Counted from the stretch's first letter, positions 6,781 through 15,241 are shown. The stretch: 28,000 bases of DNA from an uncultured Oscillospiraceae bacterium (GCA_900763965.1 CAAFMG010000038.1:1-28000); one strand, 5' to 3'. The notes: generated by a model not told the origin, from the sequence alone. Numbers and translations are program-made.

Positions 6781-8151
6781 ATGAAAAGCGGTGTGCGGGA
6801 CGGTTATTTATTTTCTAACCGGGATCTTGTGGCATTGATCCTGCCATTGATTTTAGAGCAGACCCTGGCTATCACGGTGGGCATGGCCGATACCATGATG
6901 GTGGCTTCGGTGGGCGAGGCCGGAGTGTCCGGGGTTTCCTTAATGGACATGGTAAATAACTTGATTTTCAGCGTTCTGGCAGCCCTGGCCACCGGCGGCA
7001 CGGTGGTGGTCAGCCAGTATCTGGGGGCAAACCGGATCAGCCAGGCCCGGGATGCCTCCAATCAGGTGGTGCTCACGGTTTTCTCCGGGGCAACCATCCT
7101 GGCCCTGGTCATTGCCATTGGGCGCAAGGGACTTCTGGCCCTGCTGTTCGGCTCCATTGAAGCCGATGTGATGGATGCAGCCTTGACATATCTGGTGGTT
7201 TCCGTCATTTCCTACCCCTTTCTTGGCCTCTACAACGCCTATGCGGCGCTGTTTCGCGCCATGGGCAAAACCAGCGTCACCTTCTACACCTCCATCGTTG
7301 GCAACATTCTGAACATCGCAGGCAACGCCATTTGCATTTTCGGACTGCACATGGGTGTCCTGGGCGTGGCCATTCCCTCCCTCATTTCCAGAGCCGTCAT
7401 GGCCTTGATTCTGTGCATCTGTCTGAAAAATCCCGCCCACACCCTGTCCATCCCCAGGCTGTCCTTCCGCCCGGAGATGGAGCAGATCCGCAAGATCCTC
7501 TACATCGGCATCCCGGGGGGCATTGAAAACGCCCTGTTCCAGGGCGGGCGGGTGCTGGTGGTCAGCATCATTTCCCTGTTCGGCACCACCCAGATTGCCG
7601 CAAACGGCATTGCCAACAACCTTGACACTATGGGCTGTATGGTGGGTCAAGCCATGAATCTGGCTATGGTGGCCGTCATCGGCCGGTGCGCCGGTGCTCT
7701 GGATCACACCCAGATCCGCTATTACACCAAAAAGCTGATGATCTTCACCTATCTTGCCACTGCGGTGGTGAACATCACCATTCTTACCAATCTCCCCTTC
7801 CTGCTGTCCCTGTATGGCCTGAGCAAGGAAACCACCGACCTGGCCTTCCGGCTCGTTATGATCCACAACGGCTGTGCCATGATCCTGTGGCCTGTGAGCT
7901 TTGTGCTCCCCAATATGCTCCGGGCCTGCAACGATGTGAAATTCCCCATGGGCATTGCCATCTTCTCCATGGCCGCCTTCCGCATCGGCTTCAGCTACAT
8001 CCTGGGCATCCGCCTGGGCATGGGTGCCCTGGGCGTATGGTACGCAATGATCCTGGACTGGATCTTCCGCAGTCTCTGCTTTGTGGGCAGATATTTCCGC
8101 GGCAACTGGAAAACCACCATCTACCGCCTCTCCGGCAGCCCCGGGGCGTGA
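6781..8151 (+). CDS. MATE family multidrug/metabolite exporter
   Basis: A 456-residue membrane exporter of the MATE family, which extrudes drugs, cationic dyes or metabolites in exchange for Na+ or H+. Seen in the sequence: two homologous halves of about six hydrophobic segments each, the N-terminal segment ILPLILEQTLAITVGMADTMMVA, and the typical GGTVVVSQYLG region. The open frame extends upstream to 6613, but that part runs through the preceding terminator and promoter and is not protein-like. The ATG at 6781 has AGGAGG seven bases upstream and is the real start. The length matches the family. No adjacent dedicated regulator. The substrate is not predictable. Confidence 0.93.
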   Translation: MKSGVRDGYLFSNRDLVALILPLILEQTLAITVGMADTMMVASVGEAGVSGVSLMDMVNNLIFSVLAALATGGTVVVSQYLGANRISQARDASNQVVLTVFSGATILALVIAIGRKGLLALLFGSIEADVMDAALTYLVVSVISYPFLGLYNAYAALFRAMGKTSVTFYTSIVGNILNIAGNAICIFGLHMGVLGVAIPSLISRAVMALILCICLKNPAHTLSIPRLSFRPEMEQIRKILYIGIPGGIENALFQGGRVLVVSIISLFGTTQIAANGIANNLDTMGCMVGQAMNLAMVAVIGRCAGALDHTQIRYYTKKLMIFTYLATAVVNITILTNLPFLLSLYGLSKETTDLAFRLVMIHNGCAMILWPVSFVLPNMLRACNDVKFPMGIAIFSMAAFRIGFSYILGIRLGMGALGVWYAMILDWIFRSLCFVGRYFRGNWKTTIYRLSGSPGA

Positions 8152-8457
8152 TGGATAGTGCCTGGGTAAGCGCCCCTCACCTGGAACCGTAATCGTTTCC
8201 TTGACCATAAGGATCCGCAAAAGTGCAGCATTCCATTGATCCGGATTCGGACAAACGAGAGCGGCGAAGAAGTACGGATCGTCTCCGCGCTCCAGAAAGC
8301 GCTTACATAAAAACCGATTGGGCAGTTATTCGCCCCTTCCCACCATACCGCCAAAAATTCACGGCAGAGTCCCGGATTGGGGCTCTGCCGTGATGGATTC
8401 TATTGGCGGCTGGTTCTTCATCGGGTGTCTTCGTTGTCTTCGGATCTATCTTGCCAA
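8152..8457. other. Intergenic stretch between convergent MATE and flavoprotein genes
   Basis: About 306 bases. Apart from the hairpin at 8359-8393 nothing is recognised. The middle part (8200-8330) is GC-rich and gene-like in composition but has no motif or ribosome-binding site; it may be decayed coding sequence. Confidence 0.4.
8359..8393 (-). terminator. Terminator of the flavoprotein gene
   Basis: TCACGGCAGAGTCCC (8359-8373) pairs with GGGGCTCTGCCGTGA (8379-8393). Read on the - strand the stem is followed by ATTTTT, so it ends the flavoprotein transcript; it may also act on the convergent MATE transcript. Confidence 0.8.
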
Positions 8458-10056
8458 TCATCGGCATGGGCAGATCTTCCCATCCCGCATTTCCAGGAAG
8501 GTGGGGTGCTCCAGGGCTTTGCTGGGGGCGGGATAGTCCTCTCGGTAGTGGGAGCCGCGGCTTTCTGTTCGCAGGGATGCGGCCAGAAGCAGGCTTTGGG
8601 CTGTGGTGTATTGCGCCAGGAGGCGAAGGGTGTCGGCGGCTTCGGCGGCCTGCTGGGGAGCTGCGGGGACTGTATCGGCAAGGAGGGCTTCCCGCATCTG
8701 CTGCACCTGGGCCAGGGCCTGGGTCAGACCCTCGCCGGAGCGAATGACCATAGCATTTTGGAACATAAGCTGCTGCAGCTGCCGTTTCCTTTCAGCAATG
8801 CCCGGAGCAGCTGTCAGAGGGAAGGAGATCGTCTCCGGGGCACAGTGGTGTTCTGTCACTGCGGATGCACCGGCGATACCGCCGAATACCAGACCGTTGG
8901 CGGTGGACAGCCCACCGATCCGGTCGGCACCGTGCATCCCGCCGGTGACCTCTCCGGCGGCGTACAGGCCGGGAACGCCGGTCCAGGCATTCCGGTCAAT
9001 GGCCACACCGCCGTTGGCTGCGTGGGCAAAAATACCAATGTGTACCGGATCATTGACCGTCAGGCCCTTGGCTTCCTTCAGCCAATCAAAGTACACGGAG
9101 ATAAACTCAGGAGGATCTTCCTTCAGCTCCTGGGTGTAGGACACGGTAACCCCCCGGTCATCCTGCCGGAAGGCACGGAAAATCGCCAGATCCACCGCCT
9201 TTCCGGCAAGGCGGCAGGTAAAGGGGCCGTATCCGGATCGCTCCGGCAGTGCGGCCGCCGCCTCCGGGGTGAGAAGAGGCTTCCCGTCGGGGGTCGTCAT
9301 CTTGGTAAAGCGGAAGTTTTTTTCGTTGAAGATCGTCCGGAAGGCAGGGGTCAGATACCCAGGCATCATCTGCATGAACTCCATATTCACCAGTCTGCAC
9401 CCGGCTTCCAACGCCAGATACTGGCCCATTCCGGCTACATCCTCCGTACACAGATGGTACTGGAACAGACTGCCATAGCCGCCTGTTGCCAGCACCACCG
9501 CCCCGGCGGCAACGTAGCAAAGCTGCTCCTCTTTGGAAAGAACGGCTCCGCAGACCGCCCCCTGATCCTTGACCAGGTGCAGGGCCTCCCAGCCGGGGAA
9601 GAGGCGAACCTGCTTCTGCTCCAGTTCCCGTCCAAGCACCTCCCGGACGGAATCGAATTCAATGCCGTTCCAGTCCCGGTGCTTGTGGTCAAAGCAGGGA
9701 ATAAACTCCTTCTGCCCCGCCTGATTGGCCCGGCGGAGACGAACGCCCTTTTTCCGGAGATTTTCAATGGCTGGGGCAATGCCCCCCACAAAGGTTTCCA
9801 CCAGCTTGGGATCTGCCATGCCCTGACCGACCCGCAGAATGGTCTCGGCCAGATCTTTTTTGTCCGCCTCGTTCTCCGGGCCAATGAGTCCCAAACCCCA
9901 GGTGCCGGGATAGAAGCTGGAGCCGGAAAAGAGGGGCCCCTTGCAGGCAAGTATGACCCTGGCCCCCAGTTCGGCGGCCCGAAGGGCGGCGCTGATACCG
10001 GCAATGCCGGAGCCCAGCACCAGCACATCGCAATCGGTTGCTTTTTTTAATTCCAT
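8458..10056 (-). CDS. FAD-dependent oxidoreductase, fumarate reductase / L-aspartate oxidase-like flavoprotein
   Basis: A 532-residue flavoprotein of the fumarate reductase/succinate dehydrogenase flavoprotein and L-aspartate oxidase family. The FAD-binding Rossmann motif GSGIAG is at residues 15-20. The C-terminal FAD-binding segment is typical: GGVAIDRNAWTGVPGLYAAGEVTGG, then HGADRIGGLSTANGLVFGG. A helical C-terminal domain follows, as in SdhA/NadB. The open frame reaches 10137, but the ATG at 10056 places the FAD motif properly and has AGGTGG just upstream. No iron-sulphur subunit, membrane anchor, nadA or nadC is adjacent, so neither respiratory fumarate reductase nor NAD biosynthesis is supported by context. 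A stand-alone redox enzyme acting on an unknown dicarboxylate-like substrate is likely. No signal peptide or covalent-FMN domain is seen. Confidence 0.85.
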   Translation of the reverse strand: MELKKATDCDVLVLGSGIAGISAALRAAELGARVILACKGPLFSGSSFYPGTWGLGLIGPENEADKKDLAETILRVGQGMADPKLVETFVGGIAPAIENLRKKGVRLRRANQAGQKEFIPCFDHKHRDWNGIEFDSVREVLGRELEQKQVRLFPGWEALHLVKDQGAVCGAVLSKEEQLCYVAAGAVVLATGGYGSLFQYHLCTEDVAGMGQYLALEAGCRLVNMEFMQMMPGYLTPAFRTIFNEKNFRFTKMTTPDGKPLLTPEAAAALPERSGYGPFTCRLAGKAVDLAIFRAFRQDDRGVTVSYTQELKEDPPEFISVYFDWLKEAKGLTVNDPVHIGIFAHAANGGVAIDRNAWTGVPGLYAAGEVTGGMHGADRIGGLSTANGLVFGGIAGASAVTEHHCAPETISFPLTAAPGIAERKRQLQQLMFQNAMVIRSGEGLTQALAQVQQMREALLADTVPAAPQQAAEAADTLRLLAQYTTAQSLLLAASLRTESRGSHYREDYPAPSKALEHPTFLEMRDGKICPCR

Positions 10057-10082
10057 GGAACCACCTACATTGATAATTGTTG

Positions 10083-10111
10083 TTGATTTCTTTCCAAAAA
10101 CAGGATATACT
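10083..10111 (+). promoter_or_regulatory. Predicted promoter of yhcH
   Basis: -35 TTGATT at 10083-10088, 17-base spacer, -10 TATACT at 10106-10111. The transcript would have a leader of about 245 bases containing the palindromic element. Confidence 0.55.
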
Positions 10112-10170
10112 GATGGCAACACCGCATAATTTGACAAGAAGACTCAGCCAGGATTTTTACCTCAATTCAA

Positions 10171-10276
10171 AGTTTGAAAAATGGAGGAATACTGTATGTA
10201 CCCGCCAGGGGTATGCCGCATCCGTAAGCCAGCTTGCGCTGGCAACGGCTGCGCTATATTTCCCATTTTTCAAACT
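10171..10276. repeat. 106-bp palindromic element (MITE-like or structured RNA)
   Basis: Perfect 14-base terminal inverted repeats, AGTTTGAAAAATGG (10171-10184) and CCATTTTTCAAACT (10263-10276), enclose a nested stem: CGCA / CCGT / GCCAGC on the left (10217-10233) and GCTGGC / ACGG / TGCG on the right (10238-10253), closed by a TTGC loop. The whole element can fold as one long hairpin. The form fits a miniature inverted-repeat element or REP-like sequence; a cis-acting leader RNA of yhcH is the alternative. No clear target duplication was seen. Confidence 0.55.
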
Positions 10277-10364
10277 GAAGAAGTGGGGCAAAAAGACGGC
10301 TGAGGCTCGCAGGCACAATTGTGCGGTGCTGCCTGATAAAAAATAACACATAAGGAGTTTCTCT

Positions 10365-10814
10365 ATGATTTACACCAAGAAGAAATACCTGCATCGTTAT
10401 TTGGGTCAAAGCAAGTCCCTGGACGCTGTGATCCACGCCCTCCTGTCCGGGGATCTGAACACCCTGACCAAAGGCCGGAATCCCATTGATGGCGAGGAAG
10501 CCTTTGTCAATCGGTTCTGCTACGAAACCATGCCCCAGAATCAGGCCATCTGGGAAGGCCACCGGCTCTACGGAGATATGCACGTCCTTCTGTCCGGTCA
10601 CGAGCGGATCGGCGTTACCAATACCGATCTTCTGACCTGCACCGAAGAAAATCCGGAGGAAGACTTTGTGGGTTTTGACGGCCCGGTGGTAACCTGGCTG
10701 GATATGACCCCGGAGGATGTGCTCATCGTCTACCCCGAGGATGCCCACATGGTCAAGGTCGCTGCCGGTGACAGCTGCCATGTGGAAAAGGCCTGCTTCA
10801 AATTCAAGGTCTGA
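10365..10814 (+). CDS. YhcH/YjgK/YiaL (DUF386) family protein
   Basis: A 149-residue cupin-like protein of the YhcH/YjgK/YiaL family. The conserved stretch EGHRLYGDMHVLLSGHERIG contains the His/Asp/His/Glu residues thought to bind a metal, and the C-terminal half has the family pattern of an Asp/Glu-rich strand (PEDVLIVYPEDAHMVKVA). E. coli YhcH belongs to the sialic acid operon and has been reported as a sialic acid anomerase; EbgC is another relative. The start has AAGGAGT nine bases upstream, and the length fits the family. No nan genes are adjacent in the window. The convergent neighbour is the glycosidase-like gene of the Opp operon, so a role in handling a released sugar is plausible but not shown. 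Confidence 0.88.
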   Translation: MIYTKKKYLHRYLGQSKSLDAVIHALLSGDLNTLTKGRNPIDGEEAFVNRFCYETMPQNQAIWEGHRLYGDMHVLLSGHERIGVTNTDLLTCTEENPEEDFVGFDGPVVTWLDMTPEDVLIVYPEDAHMVKVAAGDSCHVEKACFKFKV

Positions 10815-10852
10815 TCCCATTTTCCACAAATCGAACCCCATCCTTTTAGGAA

Positions 10853-10882
10853 AGCCCCCTCAAAAGAGGGGGCTGCTTTTTT
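10853..10882 (+). terminator. Terminator after yhcH
   Basis: AGCCCCCTC (10853-10861), AAAA loop, GAGGGGGCT (10866-10874), then GCTTTTTT. It overlaps the 3' end of the convergent glycosidase-like gene. Confidence 0.9.
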
Positions 10883-12314
10883 AGTAGTTGATGGAGGTAG
10901 CGGCGAAGTCGCCTTCCATGGCGTAGACCTTGCAGCCCTTCAGCCGGGCAACAATGCTTACCTTCTGCTCCGGGGGGAAGTCCCCCAGTGCCTTGGCAAA
11001 TGTTACCCGGTACCAGCCATCCGGCTCCTTTGTCATCCGGCAGTCCCGGAAGGTATAGCCCTCCAGACCCTGTTCCTCCGTCCAGGAGGAAACCAGCTGA
11101 ATCTCCAGACTGCCCTCCGGCTCCTTGTCGCAGAGGATCCGGAAGGTATCGCCAAAGAAGTGGACAGCGGCAGACACCAGCTTGCCGGGATTTTCCGGGT
11201 TCCGTTGGCTCATGTAGGCAAACTTATCCTTTTCCAGGAAGGCTCTGCCAAAGCTGGTCTCCCGGTAATTGGTGTGCTGGCCGTTGCCGCCCATGTAGTA
11301 GAAGCACAGCTTTCCGTCGATCTCCACAGGCACTGCGGAGTAAATGCAGCAGCAGTCAAATTCTCCGTCCGGATAATGCCCTTCCCCTCTGGGGATAAAG
11401 CTGGCACCGGGATCCACAAAGTCAAATACATCCAGCTTTGTGGCGTAGGTCAGCTCACAGTCCACCGTATCAAAGTCAGGAGCCGTCCGGTCGCCTTCGT
11501 GGAACATGGAGGCAAGGCCCAGATACATATCCCCCATGGGGAACACCGGCATGGAATACACCTGGGATTCCCAGCCCCAGCCCCGGAGGACCTCCTTGGG
11601 CTCAGACCAGTTGATAAAGTCGGTGCTTTCGCTCAGGGCAGACAGCCGCAGGTTGTTTCTCCATATCCGGGTGATGACCTTGTACTTTCCGTCCCGGCGA
11701 TCCCGGAACACAAAGTTGTGGGAATCCCCCCGGGCGGTGTACTTGGGCCATACAATGGGCTCCTCCCAGTGGATGCCGTCCGCGGAGAAGCTGACCGCCA
11801 TCCGGGATTCCACACCCACCACATCCAGCATGAGCATCATTTTATACCGGCGCTTGGGATTCAGTTCCTCTTTGTCCAGCATCACACCGGTGCCGTGGGC
11901 GGAGAGCATAATCAGGTTGTTGTCCTTGCTCCCCTGGAACTCCACAATGCCCAGATTAGGCTTGGTCCAGTGAATGCCGTCCTTGCTTTCTGCATAGCCG
12001 GTGGCCGTGCGCCGGTCATGCTTGGGGATATAATTCCGTTTTGCCCGCTCCTGACGGGTGTACCTGGAAGATTCCGGGTCATAAATGATCAGGGTGTAGT
12101 ACAGCCGGTACAGCTGCGCTTCCTCATCGTAAATCACATTGGGGTAGGCATTGTCATACCGCACCTCCCAGGGAAGGCTGGGCTGGGCAAAATAGCCCTC
12201 GGTAAACATGGGAGAGTTCTCCCGATCCTTCTCCACCGGGTTGGTGTGAATGGCCACGTTTTCCAAAGCCTGGGGCTGGAAAATTCCCCGGTCAAATGCA
12301 TAATATCGCTTCAT
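10881..12314 (-). CDS. Predicted five-bladed beta-propeller glycoside hydrolase-like protein
   Basis: A 477-residue protein without signal peptide, so probably cytoplasmic. The sequence has the rhythm of GH32/GH43-type five-bladed propellers: repeated strands ending in short motifs such as YRLYYT, GYAESKDGIHWTKPNLG, AVSFSADGIHWEEP, ALSESTDFINWSEP, and a late blade with GKLCFYYMGGNGQHT. The SxDGxHW repeats are typical of this fold. A C-terminal beta-sandwich-like part begins near residue 380. The exact family and substrate are not recognised. It is the last gene of the Opp-type importer operon, 15 bases after oppF with GGAGG before its ATG, which suggests it hydrolyses the imported compound. 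Assignment to GH32 sensu stricto is unlikely, as the WMNDPNG motif is absent. Confidence 0.7.
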   Translation of the reverse strand: MKRYYAFDRGIFQPQALENVAIHTNPVEKDRENSPMFTEGYFAQPSLPWEVRYDNAYPNVIYDEEAQLYRLYYTLIIYDPESSRYTRQERAKRNYIPKHDRRTATGYAESKDGIHWTKPNLGIVEFQGSKDNNLIMLSAHGTGVMLDKEELNPKRRYKMMLMLDVVGVESRMAVSFSADGIHWEEPIVWPKYTARGDSHNFVFRDRRDGKYKVITRIWRNNLRLSALSESTDFINWSEPKEVLRGWGWESQVYSMPVFPMGDMYLGLASMFHEGDRTAPDFDTVDCELTYATKLDVFDFVDPGASFIPRGEGHYPDGEFDCCCIYSAVPVEIDGKLCFYYMGGNGQHTNYRETSFGRAFLEKDKFAYMSQRNPENPGKLVSAAVHFFGDTFRILCDKEPEGSLEIQLVSSWTEEQGLEGYTFRDCRMTKEPDGWYRVTFAKALGDFPPEQKVSIVARLKGCKVYAMEGDFAATSINY

Positions 12315-12329
12315 AGAATCCTCCGGTCG

Positions 12330-13322
12330 TTATTTTCCGTCCTGGGCATACATGTGGCAGGCCACACAGTGGCCGTCAGGACACTGGATCAGTGCAGGAT
12401 TCTGCTGGCGGCAGATATCCGTGCAGTGGGGGCAGCGGGGGTGGAATGCACAGCCTGTAGGCTTTTTAATGGGGCTGGGCACCTCACCCTGGAGCACCTG
12501 CCGCTTCTGCTTGCCGCCGATCTTGGGCACGGGAATGGCAGACAGCAGGGCCTTGGTGTAGGGGTGCATGGGCTTTTCGTACAGCGCACGCTTGTCAGCG
12601 ATCTCCACAATCTTGCCCAGATACATCACCACGATCCGATCGGACATATACTGAACCACAGACAGGTCATGGGCAATGAACAGATAGGTCAGATTCAGCT
12701 CCTTCTGAATGTCCTTCATCAGGTTCAGCACCTGGGCCTGAATGGACACGTCCAGAGCGGACACAGGCTCGTCGCAGATCAACACCTGGGGATGAACCTC
12801 CAGGGCCCGGGCGATGCAAAGCCGCTGCCGCTGGCCGCCGGAGAACTCGTGGGGATAGCGCAACAGGTAGTCCGGCTGGATGTTGACCATCCGCAGCACC
12901 TCTGCCATGATCTTCTCCCGCTCCTCCTTGGTGCGGATGCCGTGAACCTTCAGCGGCTCCTCAAAGGCGGTGTAGATCTTCTTCTGGGGGTTCAGCGCAG
13001 AGTAGGGATCCTGGAACACCATCTGCACCCGCTTCCGGAATTCCAGCATTTCCTTGCTGGTAAACTTGGTAATATCCTTAAATTCCCCGCCGAAGTTAAA
13101 CCGCACCTGACCTCCGGTGGGCTGCTCCAGCATCATAATGGACTTGCCGCAGCCGGACTCGCCTACGATACCCAGGGTCTCGCCCTTGTAAATATCCAGA
13201 CTGATTCCATCCACAGCCTTGACATGGCCCACGGTCTTTTTCATCACGCCCTTTTTAATGGGGAACCACTGCTGCAAATCCCGGATCTCAAACAGGACTT
13301 CCCGTTCTTTGTTTTCTGCCAT
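12330..13322 (-). CDS. Opp/Dpp-type ABC transporter ATPase (OppF/DppF-like), altered Walker A helix
   Basis: The second ATPase of an oligopeptide/nickel-class ABC importer, 330 residues. Motifs seen: Walker A GESGCGKS at 54-61, Q-loop MVFQDPYSALNP from 101, signature FSGGQRQR at 160-167, Walker B LICDEP at 181-186, switch His218, and the cysteine-bearing C-terminal extension (CAFHPRCPHCTDIC) typical of the Opp/Dpp subgroup. Oddity: after GKS the sequence goes directly to IMMLEQPTGG, whereas relatives normally have about five more residues (of the type TLxRx) there, so the helix after the P-loop appears shortened in frame. The ATG at 13322 (after AAGGAGG, nine-base spacing) is preferred over an in-frame TTG at 13331. 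It begins one base after the oppD stop. Confidence 0.9.
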   Translation of the reverse strand: MAENKEREVLFEIRDLQQWFPIKKGVMKKTVGHVKAVDGISLDIYKGETLGIVGESGCGKSIMMLEQPTGGQVRFNFGGEFKDITKFTSKEMLEFRKRVQMVFQDPYSALNPQKKIYTAFEEPLKVHGIRTKEEREKIMAEVLRMVNIQPDYLLRYPHEFSGGQRQRLCIARALEVHPQVLICDEPVSALDVSIQAQVLNLMKDIQKELNLTYLFIAHDLSVVQYMSDRIVVMYLGKIVEIADKRALYEKPMHPYTKALLSAIPVPKIGGKQKRQVLQGEVPSPIKKPTGCAFHPRCPHCTDICRQQNPALIQCPDGHCVACHMYAQDGK

Positions 13323-13323
13323 A

Positions 13324-14346
13324 TCAATCAACCTCCTTGCAGCCCTTGAACTTTACACAGCGGACTTTGTGGCCCGGCTCCACCTCATAGGCAGGAATCC
13401 GGCCCTTGCGGCATTCGGCGCAGCACGCACTGCACCGGTCGGCAAATTCGCAGCCCTCGCCCACATCCGCAGGGTTGGGCGTGGCACCGGGAATGGTCTC
13501 CAGCTTCTGATCGTCTGCAAGGCCCAGCACCGGCACACTGCGCAGAAGGGCTTTGGTATAGGGATGGGACGGATTCTCGAAGATCTGCTCCAGAGAGCCA
13601 AATTCCACCACCCGGCCCATGTACATAACGCAGACCTCGTCTGCCTGCTCTGCCACCAGGCCCATATTGTGGGTGATGAGGATCACGGACTTGCCTTCGT
13701 TCACCTGCAAATCCTTCATCAGCTCCATGATCTGCGCCTGAATGGTCACATCCAGGGCAGTGGTGGGTTCGTCTGCGATGATCAGCTCCGGGTTGCAGAT
13801 CATGGCCAGGGCAATGACCACACGCTGCTTCATGCCGCCGGAGAACTGGAAGGGATAGTCATGGATCCGGTGCTCCGGATCGGGAATCCCCAGCTTCCGG
13901 AACATATCCAGCACCTTCTCCTGGGCTTCCTTCTTGGACATTTTGAAGTGCTGCAATAGATTTTCCGCCACCTGGTCGCCTACTTTATACACCGGGTTCA
14001 GAGAGGACATGGGATCCTGGAACACCATGCCGATCTCGGTACCCCGCAAGGAACGCATTTCCTTGCCATAGGGGGCCATGTTCTCCAGCCGGTACGCATG
14101 AATCTGTCCGTCCCGCAGGGCGTTATACTGGATCTTATCCGCCTTGACCACGGCGTTTTTTGGCATCAGCTTGGCAATGGAGTGAACCGTGACGCTCTTG
14201 CCGCAGCCGGATTCTCCCACGATGGCCAGGGTGGTGCCCCGCTTGACCCGGAAGGAAACATCCTTGACAATCTTGATTTCCTTTTTCTCCACCATGAAGC
14301 TGGTGTTCAGGTGGGAAACATCCAAAATAATATCTTTGCTATCCAT
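13324..14346 (-). CDS. Opp/Dpp-type ABC transporter ATPase (OppD/DppD-like)
   Basis: The first ATPase of the importer, 340 residues. All motifs are intact: Walker A GESGCGKS at 44-51, Q-loop Gln110 in MVFQDPMSSLNP, signature FSGGMKQR at 168-175, Walker B LIIADEP at 188-194 with catalytic Glu193, and switch His226. The C-terminal extension has a cysteine cluster (CEFADRCSACCAEC) characteristic of OppD/DppD proteins. AAGGAGG sits seven bases before the ATG. It pairs with the adjacent OppF-like subunit to energise the two permeases upstream in the operon. With the partner's Walker A helix shortened, this subunit may carry one of the fully normal sites; that is inference. Confidence 0.95.
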   Translation of the reverse strand: MDSKDIILDVSHLNTSFMVEKKEIKIVKDVSFRVKRGTTLAIVGESGCGKSVTVHSIAKLMPKNAVVKADKIQYNALRDGQIHAYRLENMAPYGKEMRSLRGTEIGMVFQDPMSSLNPVYKVGDQVAENLLQHFKMSKKEAQEKVLDMFRKLGIPDPEHRIHDYPFQFSGGMKQRVVIALAMICNPELIIADEPTTALDVTIQAQIMELMKDLQVNEGKSVILITHNMGLVAEQADEVCVMYMGRVVEFGSLEQIFENPSHPYTKALLRSVPVLGLADDQKLETIPGATPNPADVGEGCEFADRCSACCAECRKGRIPAYEVEPGHKVRCVKFKGCKEVD

Positions 14347-14358
14347 GGCTTTTCCTCC

Positions 14359-15228
14359 TTACTGCTGCTTGGGATCCAGAACGTCCCGCAGGCCATCACC
14401 GAAGAAGTTCACGGCAAGGACGAACACAGAGATGACCACACCGGGCACAACCCACAGCCACCAGTAGTTCGCCAGAACATCCAGAGACTTTGCGGCGTTG
14501 AGGATATTGCCCCAGGTGGGAACGGAAGAGGGAACGCCAACACCGATAAAGCTCAGGCCGGCCTCGGAGAGGATAAAGCCTGCCACATTCACGGTGGTAG
14601 CGACGATCACAGGGGAAAGTACATTGGGCAGGATCTGCTTGAACATAATGGCAGGCCGGGACATACCAAAGGCCTCACATACCTTGACATAGGTCTCCTC
14701 ACGCAGTACCAAAAACTCATTGCGCACCATGCGGAAGGTAGTCATCCAGCCGGTAAGGGAGAACACGATCAGCAGGTTATTCAGTCCCTGCCCCAAAATG
14801 GCCACCATCAGCAGGATCAGGATCATATTGGGGAAGGTCTGGAACACCTCAGAGATCCGGATCAGCAGGGAATCAATCCACTTGCCGAAATATCCGGCGA
14901 TGGCCCCCAGCACAGCGCCGATCAGAGAACCGGCCAGTGCGCCTACCACGCCCACCAGGATGGACACCCGGCCGCCGTACAGCACCCGGGCGAACACGTC
15001 CCGCCCCAGCTTGTCGGTGCCCAGCAGATGCTCTGCACTGGGAGCCTTGGTAATGGCGGCGAAATCCGGTTTAATGGGGTCGTAGCTGGTAAGCACCGGG
15101 GCCAGGATACAGGCCAGGGTGATAATGATCATGCAAATAAAGCCGATCATGGCCAGCTTGTTGTTGCAGAATTTCCGCAGGTTTTTCTTCCACAGCTTGG
15201 TGGCTTTGGATTTATCAGTCAATGCCAT
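14359..15228 (-). CDS. Opp/Dpp-type ABC transporter permease (OppC/DppC-like)
   Basis: A membrane permease of the importer, 289 residues with about six hydrophobic segments. The first is at residues about 28-50 (LAMIGFICMIIITLACILAPVL), followed by the typical HLLGTDKLGRDVFARVLYGGRVSILVG motif of DppC-type permeases and the EAA loop region (EAFGMSRPAIMFKQILPN) that docks on the ATPases. A GTG at 15249 is in frame, but the ATG at 15228 has AAGGAGG eight bases upstream and is the better start. It begins shortly after the stop of the partner permease, consistent with tight operon packing. Confidence 0.94.
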   Translation of the reverse strand: MALTDKSKATKLWKKNLRKFCNNKLAMIGFICMIIITLACILAPVLTSYDPIKPDFAAITKAPSAEHLLGTDKLGRDVFARVLYGGRVSILVGVVGALAGSLIGAVLGAIAGYFGKWIDSLLIRISEVFQTFPNMILILLMVAILGQGLNNLLIVFSLTGWMTTFRMVRNEFLVLREETYVKVCEAFGMSRPAIMFKQILPNVLSPVIVATTVNVAGFILSEAGLSFIGVGVPSSVPTWGNILNAAKSLDVLANYWWLWVVPGVVISVFVLAVNFFGDGLRDVLDPKQQ

Positions 15229-15241
15229 AGCTTCTACCTCC

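Larger units (their letters stand above)
10057..10364. other. Structured leader region between flavoprotein gene and yhcH
   Basis: Divergent intergenic region of 308 bases. It contains a + strand promoter (10083-10111), a second TTGACA at 10131-10136 with only a weak -10, the long palindromic element (10171-10276), and a smaller hairpin CAGGCA...TGCCTG (10310-10335) just before the yhcH ribosome-binding site. Confidence 0.55.

Noticed and set aside
8458..10050. Long + strand open frame opposite the flavoprotein gene (8377-10050)
   Set aside because: Its translation is glycine-rich and repetitive with no motifs, while the - strand frame has complete FAD signatures; it is an antisense shadow of a GC-rich gene.
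10131..10159. Second promoter for yhcH with perfect TTGACA
   Set aside because: The matching -10 at 17 bases is TTTTTA, too poor to claim; the upstream TTGATT/TATACT pair is better.
11160..13349. 729-residue + strand open frame opposite the glycosidase-like and oppF genes
   Set aside because: It spans two real - strand genes with clear motifs, has no ribosome-binding site, and is His/Gln/Leu-rich as antisense shadows are.
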